Of a stretch of 64,000 bases of DNA, positions 35,171-44,191 are shown piece after piece. The translations under genes and the position numbers were made by a program. Source of the stretch: Endozoicomonas arenosclerae (GTDB lineage: Bacteria > Pseudomonadota > Gammaproteobacteria > Pseudomonadales > Endozoicomonadaceae); NCBI RefSeq assembly GCF_001562015.1, contig NZ_LASA01000052.1, positions 1-64,000 on the forward strand, in the 5' to 3' direction. The first letter of the stretch is position 1, and each line of letters opens with the position of its first letter. The notes under the pieces were generated by a model, which was given only the letters and a program-made list of their open reading frames with translations, ran no database searches and was not told the origin of the DNA.

Positions 35171-36664
35171 ATGAGTGCTCAAATTAACCATTTTATTGCG
35201 GGCCTTCCCTCCGCCCCCAGTGAACGTCAATTACCTGTCTTCAATCCCGCAACCGGCCAGCAGGAATCCTCTGTCTCATTGGCCAGCGCCATGGAAGTTG
35301 AAGTGGCTATTGCCACTGCAAAACAAGCCTTCGAGAAATGGCGAAACGTTACCCCCCTTAAACGGGCAAGATTACTGTTTAAATTCAAAGAGCTGGTTGA
35401 AAAGCATCGCGATGAACTGGCAGAAATGCTCACCCGGGAACATGGCAAGGTTCTGGAAGATGCCCAGGGCGATATTACCCGAGGTCTCGAGGTTGTTGAG
35501 TTTGCCTGTGGTATCCCCCATCTGTTGAAAGGTGAATTCACAGAAAACGTCGGCACCGATGTTGATGCCTGGTCTGTGAGCCAACCTTTGGGAGTTGTGG
35601 CCGGAATTACACCATTCAATTTCCCGGCTATGGTACCCATGTGGATGTTCCCTCTGGCCATTGCCTGCGGTAATGCTTTTATTCTCAAGCCCTCTGAAAA
35701 AGCCCCTTCTGTTCCCATGCGCCTGGCTGAATTAATGAAAGAAGCGGGTCTTCCTGACGGTGTTTTGAACGTCGTCAATGGCGATAAAGAAGCGGTCGAT
35801 ACGATCCTCAGCTCACCGGATATTCAGGCCGTCAGCTTTGTAGGCTCTACGCCTGTCGCAGAATATATTTATCAAAAAGGTTGCCATCACGGCAAAAGGG
35901 TTCAGGCCCTTGGTGGTGCAAAAAATCATATGGTCGTCATGCCCGATGCTGACCTTGACCAGGTGGTAGATGCTCTTGTAGGTGCAGCATACGGTTCGGC
36001 AGGTGAACGCTGTATGGCTATTTCTGTGGCTGTAGCCGTAGGAGATATCGCTGACGAACTAATTGCACGACTGGCTCCCAGAGTTCAGGAACTTAAAGTG
36101 GGCAATGGTCTTGAGTCTGGCATTGAGTTGGGCCCACTGATCAGTCAGGAGCACAGAGAGAAAGTCTCTGGTTATGTGGATGCAGGTATTGCCCAAGGTG
36201 CAAAGCTGGTTGTTGATGGCCGGAACTATTCTGTCGAAGGTCATGAAGAAGGCTACTTTCTCGGCGGCTGTCTTTTCGACAATGTAACGACCGATATGTC
36301 CATCTATCAGGAAGAGATTTTTGGCCCTGTTTTATCGGTCGTACGCGTTCCGGATTACCAGACCGCCGTCACCATGATTAATGATCATGAATACGGCAAT
36401 GGCACATCAATTTTTACCCGTGATGGTGACAGCGCCCGGCAGTTTGCTCACGACATCCAGATAGGTATGGTGGGCATTAATGTTCCTATCCCAGTCCCCA
36501 TGTCCTTCCACAGCTTTGGTGGCTGGAAACGCTCTCTATTCGGCCCTCTGCATATGCATGGCATGGAAGGGGTTAAGTTTTACACACGACGCAAAGCGAT
36601 TACTTCCCGATGGCCAACAGGTATTCGTGAAGGTGCTGAGTTTGTGATTCCCACTATGAAGTGA
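35171..36664 (+). CDS. mmsA: Methylmalonate-semialdehyde dehydrogenase
   Basis: A 497-residue CoA-acylating aldehyde dehydrogenase. The catalytic Cys is C281 in GERCMAIS, preceded by GSAG. FNFPAMVPMWMFPLAIACGN and FHSFGGWKRSLFG are MmsA hallmarks, and residues that distinguish it from ordinary ALDHs (CoA-dependent, no general-base Glu at the usual place) are consistent. It works in valine and thymine degradation, giving propionyl-CoA, or acetyl-CoA from malonate semialdehyde. AAGGAG lies just before the ATG. No other valine genes are adjacent. Confidence 0.95.
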   Translation: MSAQINHFIAGLPSAPSERQLPVFNPATGQQESSVSLASAMEVEVAIATAKQAFEKWRNVTPLKRARLLFKFKELVEKHRDELAEMLTREHGKVLEDAQGDITRGLEVVEFACGIPHLLKGEFTENVGTDVDAWSVSQPLGVVAGITPFNFPAMVPMWMFPLAIACGNAFILKPSEKAPSVPMRLAELMKEAGLPDGVLNVVNGDKEAVDTILSSPDIQAVSFVGSTPVAEYIYQKGCHHGKRVQALGGAKNHMVVMPDADLDQVVDALVGAAYGSAGERCMAISVAVAVGDIADELIARLAPRVQELKVGNGLESGIELGPLISQEHREKVSGYVDAGIAQGAKLVVDGRNYSVEGHEEGYFLGGCLFDNVTTDMSIYQEEIFGPVLSVVRVPDYQTAVTMINDHEYGNGTSIFTRDGDSARQFAHDIQIGMVGINVPIPVPMSFHSFGGWKRSLFGPLHMHGMEGVKFYTRRKAITSRWPTGIREGAEFVIPTMK

Positions 36665-36724
36665 TTTTAATTCTGTAGTGCCGAGGGTATTCTTCTGACG
36701 CAATGACAGGACCGGAAAAACAGA

Positions 36725-37582
36725 ATGATTACCCTCGGCACATTTATTCCAGGAACTTTTATTCCAGGTAGATTGTGGAATCGACTCTCTGAAGTATCCG
36801 ATTCTGCCCGATCCAGCGGTCACCTGAAGTCCAGTAAAACCGATATTGAAATCATCCAGGACGGTCTGCCCTATGAAGTCCGGATTCTGAGTGAATCACG
36901 AAAAAAGCCTAACAGAACCGTAGCTCCATCCAGCCAGCCCAATCCATTCCTGCCCTATGATCCGGCTATGCATGTTGCTGATCTGGATACAGGTCATGTC
37001 CTGCTGCTCAATAAATTTAATGTTGTCGACAACCATTATTTGATCGTTACTGCAGAGTACGAGGATCAGGAACAAGCATTTGAGTTGAAAGAGTTTCAAG
37101 CCGTTTCACAGCTTCTTCCTGAATTCCCTCAGCTGGTTTTCTATAACTCTGGACGCGATGCAGGAGCAAGCCAGCCACACCGACACCTCCAATCTTTGCC
37201 TGTAAACAACCTTCCCATAGATTGCGCTCTGACTGAGATACCTGAGAAGCCAGGCAAGCTGGAGACACTGCCTTATGAACACCGGATCGTAAAGCTAAGC
37301 AATGAAGGCTGCAAACAAGCTTCTGAATGGCTGGAACTCTATCAGAAAATGATTGAAGAACTGGAACTGAACAGAAATGATGGTCGACTGCAGCCTTATA
37401 ATTTCCTGATGACCGATCAGTGGATGATGATCATTCCACGAACCGGTGGTCGTTATGAATCCATCTCGGTCAATGCTTTAGGGTATGCCGGGCTCCTGCT
37501 GGTGAAGAACAGGGAAAGATTCGACCTGCTACTTCACCATAAGCCCAGCAAACTATTACGCAGTCTCTCGACTTTGTCTTAG
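36725..37582 (+). CDS. Ap4A phosphorylase/ATP adenylyltransferase (Apa2-like)
   Basis: A 285-residue HIT-superfamily protein. GASQPHRHLQSLP carries the HxHxQ active-site motif, preceded by VFYNSGRD. Such enzymes split diadenosine tetraphosphate, yielding ADP and ATP. A short tandem duplication (GTFIPGTFIPG, from two copies of TTTATTCCAGG) is present at residues 5-15 of the N-terminus. There is no strong ribosome-binding site at the ATG, so the start is less certain. It ends inside the convergent ElaA gene by 27 bp. Confidence 0.85.
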   Translation: MITLGTFIPGTFIPGRLWNRLSEVSDSARSSGHLKSSKTDIEIIQDGLPYEVRILSESRKKPNRTVAPSSQPNPFLPYDPAMHVADLDTGHVLLLNKFNVVDNHYLIVTAEYEDQEQAFELKEFQAVSQLLPEFPQLVFYNSGRDAGASQPHRHLQSLPVNNLPIDCALTEIPEKPGKLETLPYEHRIVKLSNEGCKQASEWLELYQKMIEELELNRNDGRLQPYNFLMTDQWMMIIPRTGGRYESISVNALGYAGLLLVKNRERFDLLLHHKPSKLLRSLSTLS

Positions 37583-38062
37583 ATACATGGCTATATGAGG
37601 AATACCATCTTCCTCATAAATATCACCTTCAGGCCTGAAACCATAGGCTCCATAGAATGCCTGAAGGTGTGCCTGGCCACTGAGATAAAGGTCATGATCA
37701 GGGAAAAGTTCCAGAGACTTTTCGACAGCCCTCTTCATCAGGTCTTTACCAAGACCGGCTCCCCGAAATGATTCTGTAGTAATAACACGACCAATTGCTA
37801 CCGTATCCTCAGCAGAGGAAGGTGGGATAATTCGGAGATAGGCCGCAAGATCTTGTTTTTCTTTGCCCCAACCCATGAGATGCCATGAAGACTGATCCAC
37901 ACCATCGGCATCGTGATAAGGGCAGTTTTGTTCAACAATAAAAACATCCTGCCTGGCTTTCAGAATGCTGTACACGTCTTGTCCGGACAGTTCTTTAAAC
38001 TCGGACCACTGCCAATCAATCAAAATTCTGATCCCTCTGAACTCACTTGAGAATGTATTCAC
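37556..38062 (-). CDS. elaA: ElaA-like GNAT acetyltransferase
   Basis: A 168-residue GNAT protein. LKARQDVFIVEQNCPYHDAD and AIGRVITTESFRGAGLGKDL, with GAGLGK as the acetyl-CoA loop, and AFYGAYGFRPEGDIYEEDGIPH are ElaA family signatures. Family function is not well defined. It overlaps the Ap4A gene by 27 bp at the 3' ends. Downstream on the opposite side lies the terminator of alanine dehydrogenase. Confidence 0.88.
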   Translation of the reverse strand: MNTFSSEFRGIRILIDWQWSEFKELSGQDVYSILKARQDVFIVEQNCPYHDADGVDQSSWHLMGWGKEKQDLAAYLRIIPPSSAEDTVAIGRVITTESFRGAGLGKDLMKRAVEKSLELFPDHDLYLSGQAHLQAFYGAYGFRPEGDIYEEDGIPHIAMYLRQSRETA

Positions 38063-38115
38063 TTAAGTGAGGCAAAGTATCCTGCTGCCGGAGAAATCTC
38101 ACAAGCATAAAAACA

Positions 38116-38152
38116 AAAAAACTCTGGCTGCTTTACACAACCAGAGTTTTTT
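38116..38152. terminator. Terminator after alanine dehydrogenase
   Basis: AAAAAACTCTGG and CCAGAGTTTTTT form a 12-bp stem around a 13-base loop. A T-rich arm is present in both directions, as in a bidirectional terminator. It is 20 bp past the ald stop (minus). Confidence 0.85.
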
Positions 38153-38171
38153 ATAAAGACGCTCTGAACGA

Positions 38172-39293
38172 TCAGATTTCAGACAGCATCTCTGCAGCAG
38201 GTCTGTAGGTCAGGTTTTGTACCTGGGCCACACTTTCACAGGTTACAACGCCTTTGCAGACATTCAGGCCTTCCAGCAGGTGCGGGTTATCCTGAAGTGC
38301 TCTGCGGGTACCTTTGTTGGCAATTTCTACCACATAAGGCAGAGTGGCATTGGTCAGTGCTACCGTAGAGGTTCTGGCTACAGCTCCTGGCATATTGGCT
38401 ACACAGTAATGAACGACACCATCGACAATAAAGGTTGGATCATCATGGGTTGTGGGTCTGGAGGTCTCAACACAACCGCCCTGATCAATGGCAACATCAA
38501 CAATCACAGAGCCACGCTTCATTCTGCTGATCAGATCTTTAGTAACCAGCTTGGGAGCGGCTGCACCAGGCAGTAAAACACCACCCACCAGCAGATCTGC
38601 TGTCAGTGCATGTTCTTCAATGGAATGATGGGTAGAGAATACGGTTTTGATCCGGTTGCCATAGCGGGCATCCAACTGTCTGAGGGTATCAACAGAACGA
38701 TCCAGAACAACAACGTCTGCACCCATACCTACGGCCATGGCTGCTGCATTCTGACCAACGACACCACCACCAATAATGACCACTTTTGCCGGATCAACAC
38801 CCGGAACACCACCCATGAGAACACCACGGCCTGACTGGGACTTTTCAAGACAGTGTGCACCGGCCTGAATAGACATACGACCAGCTACTTCTGACATCGG
38901 AGCCAGCAGAGGAAGACGTCCCCGGGCATCAGTTACGGTTTCATAAGCAATACAGGTGGCACCGGATTCAATCAGGTCCTGGGTTTGAGGAACATCTGGA
39001 GCGAGATGAAGATAGGTGAAGAGGGTATGGTCTGGACGAAGTCTTGCTCTTTCTACAGCCTGAGGCTCCTTAACTTTAACGATCAGCTCGGCCTGTTCGA
39101 AAACGGCTTCAGCGCTGTCAACAATAGAGGCCCCGGCATTCTTGTAACAATCGTTGGTAAAACCAATGCCAGCTCCGGCATTCATTTCAACAATAACTTC
39201 ATGTCCCTGTTCCACGAGCTCCTGAACTGCAGCAGGTGTTAACCCGACTCGATATTCGTGATTTTTAATTTCTTTTGGCACACCTACCAGCAT
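38172..39293 (-). CDS. ald: Alanine dehydrogenase
   Basis: A 373-residue NAD-dependent enzyme that interconverts alanine with pyruvate and ammonia. MLVGVPKEIKNHEYRVGLTP is the family N-terminus, LIVKVKEP and LFTYLHLA hold the catalytic Lys and His, and VVIIGGGVVGQNAAAMAVGMG is the NAD-binding motif. GGAGG lies nine bases before the ATG. It is a single gene with its own terminator. Confidence 0.97.
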   Translation of the reverse strand: MLVGVPKEIKNHEYRVGLTPAAVQELVEQGHEVIVEMNAGAGIGFTNDCYKNAGASIVDSAEAVFEQAELIVKVKEPQAVERARLRPDHTLFTYLHLAPDVPQTQDLIESGATCIAYETVTDARGRLPLLAPMSEVAGRMSIQAGAHCLEKSQSGRGVLMGGVPGVDPAKVVIIGGGVVGQNAAAMAVGMGADVVVLDRSVDTLRQLDARYGNRIKTVFSTHHSIEEHALTADLLVGGVLLPGAAAPKLVTKDLISRMKRGSVIVDVAIDQGGCVETSRPTTHDDPTFIVDGVVHYCVANMPGAVARTSTVALTNATLPYVVEIANKGTRRALQDNPHLLEGLNVCKGVVTCESVAQVQNLTYRPAAEMLSEI

Positions 39294-39946
39294 ATCTTCC
39301 TCCAGTTTAAGCTTTGCCTAGCAGTTATATTCCAGTATATGGCCTTTGCCTCAGTTAAATATTCCTTATTGACTCTTTTTTCAGAAGGTTTTTCTAAAAA
39401 CCATAACCTCACAAACAAAATCACCAAAAATCAGTTTTTAGTAGCATTTACACAAATAGAGACAGATTCAACACTCTGTAAAGCTCTGTCAGCGCTGGGA
39501 AAAAGAGTGCTTCAAGTCAAAAAAACGAAATGTGCCAGTGTTATTCTAGCCTCGAATTCCAAAGCCAGTCTTGCGGCTGAGCCGATGGAATGGACTACCG
39601 GGATGGTAGACATTGTTTATATGGAGCAATAGCTGGAGGCCGAAGTGCCTGACACAGTATTCATGCTTGAGTATCTCAACCGCATAGGTGTAGACATCAA
39701 GCAATTCGTTGACCAGAAAGCCCTGACAGCCGAGTACTTTCGAAGGATTTACAGAGTAGACGCCAGAGAAAAACTTTTGGACCAGGATGGCAAGCCCGTT
39801 GGTAAGGCCAGCAACCCAAGATGCCTGACTGAGAATAGACACCTCCATTAAGTCCAGATCTTCCTGCCCTGTTTATTCTCTAGAACTTGTAAATGTGCCC
39901 TATGGAAGCATAGCTTTTGTACCTTGCTTGCCTATAGAATGCCTTC
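39294..39946. other. Gene-poor, probably decayed region with a MITE-end fragment
   Basis: These 653 bp have no gene that I trust. Open frames exist on both strands at about 39546-39851 but match no family I know, and neither has a clear start signal. GCCTGACTGAGAATAGACA at 39823-39841 matches the end of the 26501-26668 element at 18 of 19 bases, with weaker similarity for another 20 bases, but no second end is present. This suggests an old insertion scar. Confidence 0.5.
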
Positions 39947-40369
39947 ATGGACATTATCATCTGGATGCTAATAGGCGCAGCATTTGCCTGGTATTGGGCA
40001 GATACAACAAAAGCAAGAGAAATCGCCATTCGCCATGGCAAGAGAGCCTGTAAGGATATGAATCTTCAGTTTCTTGATGGGACTGTTGTACGCTATTCAT
40101 CCCGACCTCGCCGCGGCCCCGATGGCCAGATCCATTTGGCTCGAGACTTCAGCTTTGAGTTCACTCCGGATGGGATCAGACGCTACCCAGGCCACATTCG
40201 ACTGTTGGGCAAATATCTCCAGATAATGGATCTTCAGTACACCCGCCCGGAAGAGGAGCAGAGCAGTAATCTGATACTGTCTACCGAATACTCTGAAGAT
40301 CCGAAGCCTCAAAGCACCCACTCATCTAACGTCGTTGACCTCTCCCGATACAGAGGCACTCGCCACTGA
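39947..40369 (+). CDS. DUF3301 domain protein
   Basis: A 140-residue protein with one N-terminal membrane anchor (MDIIIWMLIGAAFAWYWAD) followed by a soluble domain: AIRHGKRACKDMNLQFLDGTV, RRGPDGQIHLARDFSFEFTPDG and RYPGHIRLLGKYLQIMDLQ. This is the DUF3301 pattern of gammaproteobacteria, with no known function. The last 35 residues are low-complexity. It sits 130 bp before the EfpL gene. Confidence 0.88.
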   Translation: MDIIIWMLIGAAFAWYWADTTKAREIAIRHGKRACKDMNLQFLDGTVVRYSSRPRRGPDGQIHLARDFSFEFTPDGIRRYPGHIRLLGKYLQIMDLQYTRPEEEQSSNLILSTEYSEDPKPQSTHSSNVVDLSRYRGTRH

Positions 40370-40499
40370 TACGAGCTCGATAGCAGGGAGGCTGGAATAT
40401 AATCCATCGCCTTCAGAATGAAATACAGATTGACCCCTCAAGACTGACTCTGCCCTGTGATAGAATTTGCTGAATCCTTTTTTACTGAGGTTGAAGTCA

Positions 40500-41066
40500 A
40501 TGGCATACGCCAAAGATCTGAAGAAAGGTCAAATTGTTCAGATTGAAAATCAGTACTACATCGTCCGCCAACAGGAAACTAAGAGTCCATCCGCGCGTGG
40601 CGCTTCAACGCTTTACAAGTTCCGTTTCAACTCTGTGCCCGGTGGCCAGAAACTGGAAATGACCTGCACCGGCGATGATCAATTCACCGACGTTGACCTA
40701 CTCCGCCGCACTGTTTCATTCCTGTATCGTGAAGGTGATGAGTTTACCTTTATGGACAGCGAGGACTACAGCCAGTATCTGGTTAACTCCAGCACTATTG
40801 AAGAGCAGCTCCCTTATATGTCCGATGGGATGGAAAGCCTCATCGCACTTCTTGTCGATGGACAATTACTCGCCATTGAGCTGCCCTCTTCTATTGCCCT
40901 TGAAATTGTCGAGACTTCTCCGGCCATAAAAGGTGCCTCTGCTGCCGCCAGAACCAAAACTGCTCGCCTGAGTACCGGACTTGAAGTGCAAGTACCTGAG
41001 TATCTGGCTAATGGCGAGATCATCAAAATCAATACTGAAACTGGAAAGTTCATGTCCAGAGCCTGA
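40500..41066 (+). CDS. efpL: Elongation factor P-like protein EfpL (YeiP)
   Basis: A 188-residue EF-P paralogue that helps ribosomes through polyproline and other difficult stretches. The loop tip is SPSARGASTLYKF with Arg at residue 33, where canonical EF-P has a modified Lys; Arg at this place is the mark of the EfpL/YeiP branch. The three-domain length and the LPYMSDGMESLIALLVDGQ and EIIKINTETGKFMSRA ends fit. ATG at 40500 (GAGG upstream) is preferred to a start 11 codons earlier. Confidence 0.95.
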   Translation: MAYAKDLKKGQIVQIENQYYIVRQQETKSPSARGASTLYKFRFNSVPGGQKLEMTCTGDDQFTDVDLLRRTVSFLYREGDEFTFMDSEDYSQYLVNSSTIEEQLPYMSDGMESLIALLVDGQLLAIELPSSIALEIVETSPAIKGASAAARTKTARLSTGLEVQVPEYLANGEIIKINTETGKFMSRA

Positions 41067-41073
41067 AGCTGGA

Positions 41074-41520
41074 TTAATCCTGGGCTTCAAAATTCCTACG
41101 GTTCAAACCATAGAACAGTGCACTGCCTGCCAGTGCACTGGTAAACACATTCAACAACAGCACTAATACATTGACGTAGTCATCCAATGACTGGGGATTC
41201 AAACCAGACATATTCAACCATTCATAATTCAGCAATAGAAGTGTCTCTAACATTTCATCTTTAGATAAAACAATATCCAGTGACCCTAAAGTTCCAAAGA
41301 GAATCAGAAAAAGGCTGACTGCAATATAATGCCATGGCTTAGTGGCCTGATTGAGCGCCCACAACAGATTTAAGATCACTATTCCATAGCCGATAAAGCC
41401 AAATACCGGAAATTTCTTATAAATTTCCAGACTCAGGGAGAGAGCCAGTAGCAGTACAAATAAAAGAAGGGAGAAAAGCCAGTGAATTACGAATCGTTGA
41501 TCCCTTTTTATACCGTTCAT
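41074..41520 (-). CDS. Hypothetical membrane protein
   Basis: A 148-residue protein that I do not recognise. It has about four hydrophobic segments (VIHWLFSLLLFVLLLALSLS, VFGFIGYGIVILNLLWAL, HYIAVSLFLILFGTLGSL and VLVLLLNVFTSALAGSALFY), with an acidic stretch between the third and fourth. The start at 41520 has AAGG eight bases upstream; GTG at 41529 is an alternative. Convergent with efpL, 7 bp from its stop. Confidence 0.7.
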   Translation of the reverse strand: MNGIKRDQRFVIHWLFSLLLFVLLLALSLSLEIYKKFPVFGFIGYGIVILNLLWALNQATKPWHYIAVSLFLILFGTLGSLDIVLSKDEMLETLLLLNYEWLNMSGLNPQSLDDYVNVLVLLLNVFTSALAGSALFYGLNRRNFEAQD

Positions 41521-41726
41521 CCTGGCCACCTTGAGTAATTATTTCACAATATAATAACGACAAAACATACATATATTATGTCGCTATATTGCCCGGTAAA
41601 TTCAAGGCACATTGACCGGAGCATGCTTAACTTATTTAACAAGAGTCTTTCTCTTGCCAGCATGGTGTATAGACTGGCAGTATAACTGGATGAAGCGTTG
41701 TTAGCGCTACGCTAAGGAATAGCACC

Positions 41727-42275
41727 ATGGATGGAAGCAATTCTTTAAATAGCTGTAATACGTGCTGCAAGTGGGGATCATGTTTAATGATGAGCCTGTT
41801 CCCGGTTATGGCACTGTCTGATTCAAAAGGTGATTACCACTCGGGAACACCTCATTACAGTACTACCTATTCTCATGATGTCTCAGTTATTGACCCTTTC
41901 AATACTCGCGTCATAAACCGCAATAAAAGTGTCAATAGAATGCCTGAGCTGTCTATTCGGGAAAAATCCAAAATCAATCAGAAAAAAGTCAGTGCTTTTG
42001 TTTATAAGGCGGTTACGGATCCTAAAAAGCTTGCAGAATCCGCAGCAGCCAGTGCCGCTCTTCTGGGTCTTGATTACCTTGGTGCCGCCAAACCTCTAAA
42101 AGAAAGCATGGAATTCATTAAGGAAAAAACACAATTTGAGTTTGGTGACTGTGGCAAGGTTCGGTTTAGCAGTAAAGTCAAAGCAGAAACCTGCATGTTC
42201 GAGAACTCAAAAATCGAGCTTAATTCCGATTACAAACTGGACTCATTCACCGTTAACTTCAAGTGGTCCCTATAA
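41727..42275 (+). CDS. Hypothetical protein, possibly exported
   Basis: A 182-residue protein that I do not recognise. A Cys-containing N-terminus with a short hydrophobic stretch (CLMMSLFPVMALS, residues 19-31) may be a signal peptide. The middle is Lys-rich and helical (PKKLAESAAASAALLGLDYL), and the C-terminus ends in short beta-like segments with two Cys (FGDCGKVRFSSKVKAETCMF). AGGAATAG lies before the ATG. Upstream, 41549-41595 holds an imperfect AT-rich inverted repeat. Confidence 0.6.
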   Translation: MDGSNSLNSCNTCCKWGSCLMMSLFPVMALSDSKGDYHSGTPHYSTTYSHDVSVIDPFNTRVINRNKSVNRMPELSIREKSKINQKKVSAFVYKAVTDPKKLAESAAASAALLGLDYLGAAKPLKESMEFIKEKTQFEFGDCGKVRFSSKVKAETCMFENSKIELNSDYKLDSFTVNFKWSL

Positions 42276-42304
42276 GAGAAGGGCAAAGGCGTAACCCCCT
42301 TCTC
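42276..42304 (+). terminator. Weak hairpin after the hypothetical gene
   Basis: GAGAAGGG and CCCTTCTC form an 8-bp stem with a 13-base loop immediately after the stop at 42275. No T-run follows, so it is only a possible terminator. Confidence 0.35.
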
Positions 42305-42389
42305 CTCCCCTGAATTTATCATCACCAGTGCCTTCAAGACATAATCCCGCTAGAATCCCTCACCAGATATTCTGGTCTGAGGTCTAACC

Positions 42390-42995
42390 TTGAATACACA
42401 CAAACAATACGCACTTTTTTTACGGCAACTTGAAAAGCTCTCTGGCTGGAAACTGACGGCTATGAGTGCTGCGGTCTGTGAAAGAAGCTGGCCCAATTTT
42501 GCCCTGTTTGCAGAGCTTACCGATTTTGGTCAGCCGGATGATGTCCGCCATAGCCTGGATATGCTTTGGGACAATGTTGCCGGTTACCAGTCCGCCAAAA
42601 ATTTTGAACGTCTGCTGGAAAAACTGGAGCCCAATATCCCGGATCTTGAAGAACTGGATATGTTCGGGGCTATTCCCGCCCATGACTGTATTGTCACTAT
42701 GATCTGTGCAGTTAATTGCGCTATGGAGCCCGATGCAGGGGAAACGGCCAGTGCCATGACTCTGTCTCTGAGTACTATTGGCAAATTCATTAAGTACACG
42801 GAAGCCGAGGAGCTCAAAGGTACAGAGCTACAGCAGTATATTGAACAGCATGAATTATACGGTCAGCAGATCGAGTTTATGCAAGAAGTTCTGGAAATGA
42901 TCAGCCGATGCAAACAGAGCCCTGATGCTATGAAACAGGTCAGGGCTCTGGCCAAGAATGACGGTATAAGCCATATTGGGATCGGCCTCGAATAG
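42390..42995 (+). CDS. yjaG: YjaG family protein (DUF416)
   Basis: A 201-residue protein matching E. coli YjaG: LEKLSGWKLTAMSAAVCERSWPN, LDMLWDN, NFERLLEKLEPNIPD and DMFGAIPAHDCI are conserved positions. Function is unknown. The start is TTG with TGAGG upstream; no ATG lies near the family N-terminus. Confidence 0.88.
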   Translation: MNTHKQYALFLRQLEKLSGWKLTAMSAAVCERSWPNFALFAELTDFGQPDDVRHSLDMLWDNVAGYQSAKNFERLLEKLEPNIPDLEELDMFGAIPAHDCIVTMICAVNCAMEPDAGETASAMTLSLSTIGKFIKYTEAEELKGTELQQYIEQHELYGQQIEFMQEVLEMISRCKQSPDAMKQVRALAKNDGISHIGIGLE

Positions 42996-42999
42996 CCTA

Positions 43000-44106
43000 T
43001 TACTTCACATTGTTAATGATATCTCTCAGTAACGAATAGATTTTATTCTGAGAGTTGGACATTGCATCGTAGTTTTGATTATAGGTCGACATAGCCCGCT
43101 GCAGCTGGACTGTCTGCAGCTGGTTACTGCCTGTCAGGTTTTCTTTTGCTGCGTTCAACGATGTCTTCAGAGAAGCCCACTCTTCTGGTGTCAGGTTACC
43201 GGTTCCACTGGCATCAGAGTAATTAATCTTCAAAAGATTACTCAGGATATTACGTTCCTCCTGGGTCAGCACCGGTGTTCCGCCGTTAACCTCATTCGCA
43301 AAGCTATTCTGAAAAGCCACTTTTCGAGCGGCATACCCACTGAGCGTCGCATTCGGGTCATTAGGATCCTGACTGGTCATCTGTGCGGTATTAACGCCAT
43401 CATATTCCCAGGAGTGCAGCCCACCCGCTTCAAGCAATACGTAGCCATCATTATTAGCAGCATCCAAGGTTGTGCCATCAAGGTTAGGAGCCCCAATAAC
43501 AGGGTTAGCTGTATTCAGATTTGTAACGGACAACCCCTGATTACCTCTGGTGATAGAAATACCAGTGATATCAGCCAGACCACCTGACAAATTGGAAGGA
43601 TCGAAAGGAGTGCCCGAAGCTGACGTCTGAAATGTAATCTCAGTACCATCGTCCAGAACCATAGTCATATCATTCATCACCGGAATACCCACCTGATTGG
43701 CATCCGCAATGGACCCCTGGGCCACAGGTACTAATGTCTGATTCTGATAATTGAGCTGATTCCCTTCGGCATCCACCAGAGTAAAGGTTGTATTGCCTTC
43801 AGAGTCTGGCTGTATAGCAATTCCATAGCCATTATCCAGGACAATATTATTGCCGTTGGTTGTCCAGGAAGTAGCGGTATATTGACTGGTACCATACTGG
43901 GCGATATTGGATTTATTGATCAGGTTATTCACATTAACCAGCAGCTGGTTAGAGGTTTCTATCTCACCAACAATCCTGCGGACCTCAGAGTCCAGCATAT
44001 TTCCTCGCTCAAGATAAACAGCTGAGATAAAGTCCTGCTGACTGAGCTGGGAAGAATCAACAACATTAATGTTGTTATTATTGTTAACTCCATTAACGGT
44101 AGCCAT
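43000..44106 (-). CDS. Type III secretion filament-like protein with inserted beta domain
   Basis: A 368-residue protein without a signal peptide. The N-terminus is Asn-rich (MATVNGVNNNNNINVV). Residues 20-66 are helical (QQDFISAVYLERGNMLDSEV). The middle (about 70-270) is beta-rich, with DNGYGIAIQPDSEGN and DDGTEITF. The C-terminus (from about 300) is helical, ending QLQRAMSTYNQNYDAMSNSQ and NKIYSLLRDIINNVK. Helical ends of this form occur in EspA/SseB-type filament and related secreted proteins, some of which carry DUF1521 domains. The GDPH cleavage motif of DUF1521 is not visible. I infer export by type III secretion with low certainty; no secretion apparatus genes are near. Confidence 0.5.
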   Translation of the reverse strand: MATVNGVNNNNNINVVDSSQLSQQDFISAVYLERGNMLDSEVRRIVGEIETSNQLLVNVNNLINKSNIAQYGTSQYTATSWTTNGNNIVLDNGYGIAIQPDSEGNTTFTLVDAEGNQLNYQNQTLVPVAQGSIADANQVGIPVMNDMTMVLDDGTEITFQTSASGTPFDPSNLSGGLADITGISITRGNQGLSVTNLNTANPVIGAPNLDGTTLDAANNDGYVLLEAGGLHSWEYDGVNTAQMTSQDPNDPNATLSGYAARKVAFQNSFANEVNGGTPVLTQEERNILSNLLKINYSDASGTGNLTPEEWASLKTSLNAAKENLTGSNQLQTVQLQRAMSTYNQNYDAMSNSQNKIYSLLRDIINNVK

Positions 44107-44191
44107 TAATAGCCGCCCCTATCATCCTTGTGAGTATTCAATAAAATGTGCTGCATGTCCTTTATGGCAATAAGCAGCGATTTTTAAGCGA

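Noticed and set aside
39645-39851. 68-residue plus-strand frame that looks protein-like
   Set aside because: It ends inside a MITE-end fragment and has no start signal or known domain, so I describe the region as decayed rather than call a gene.
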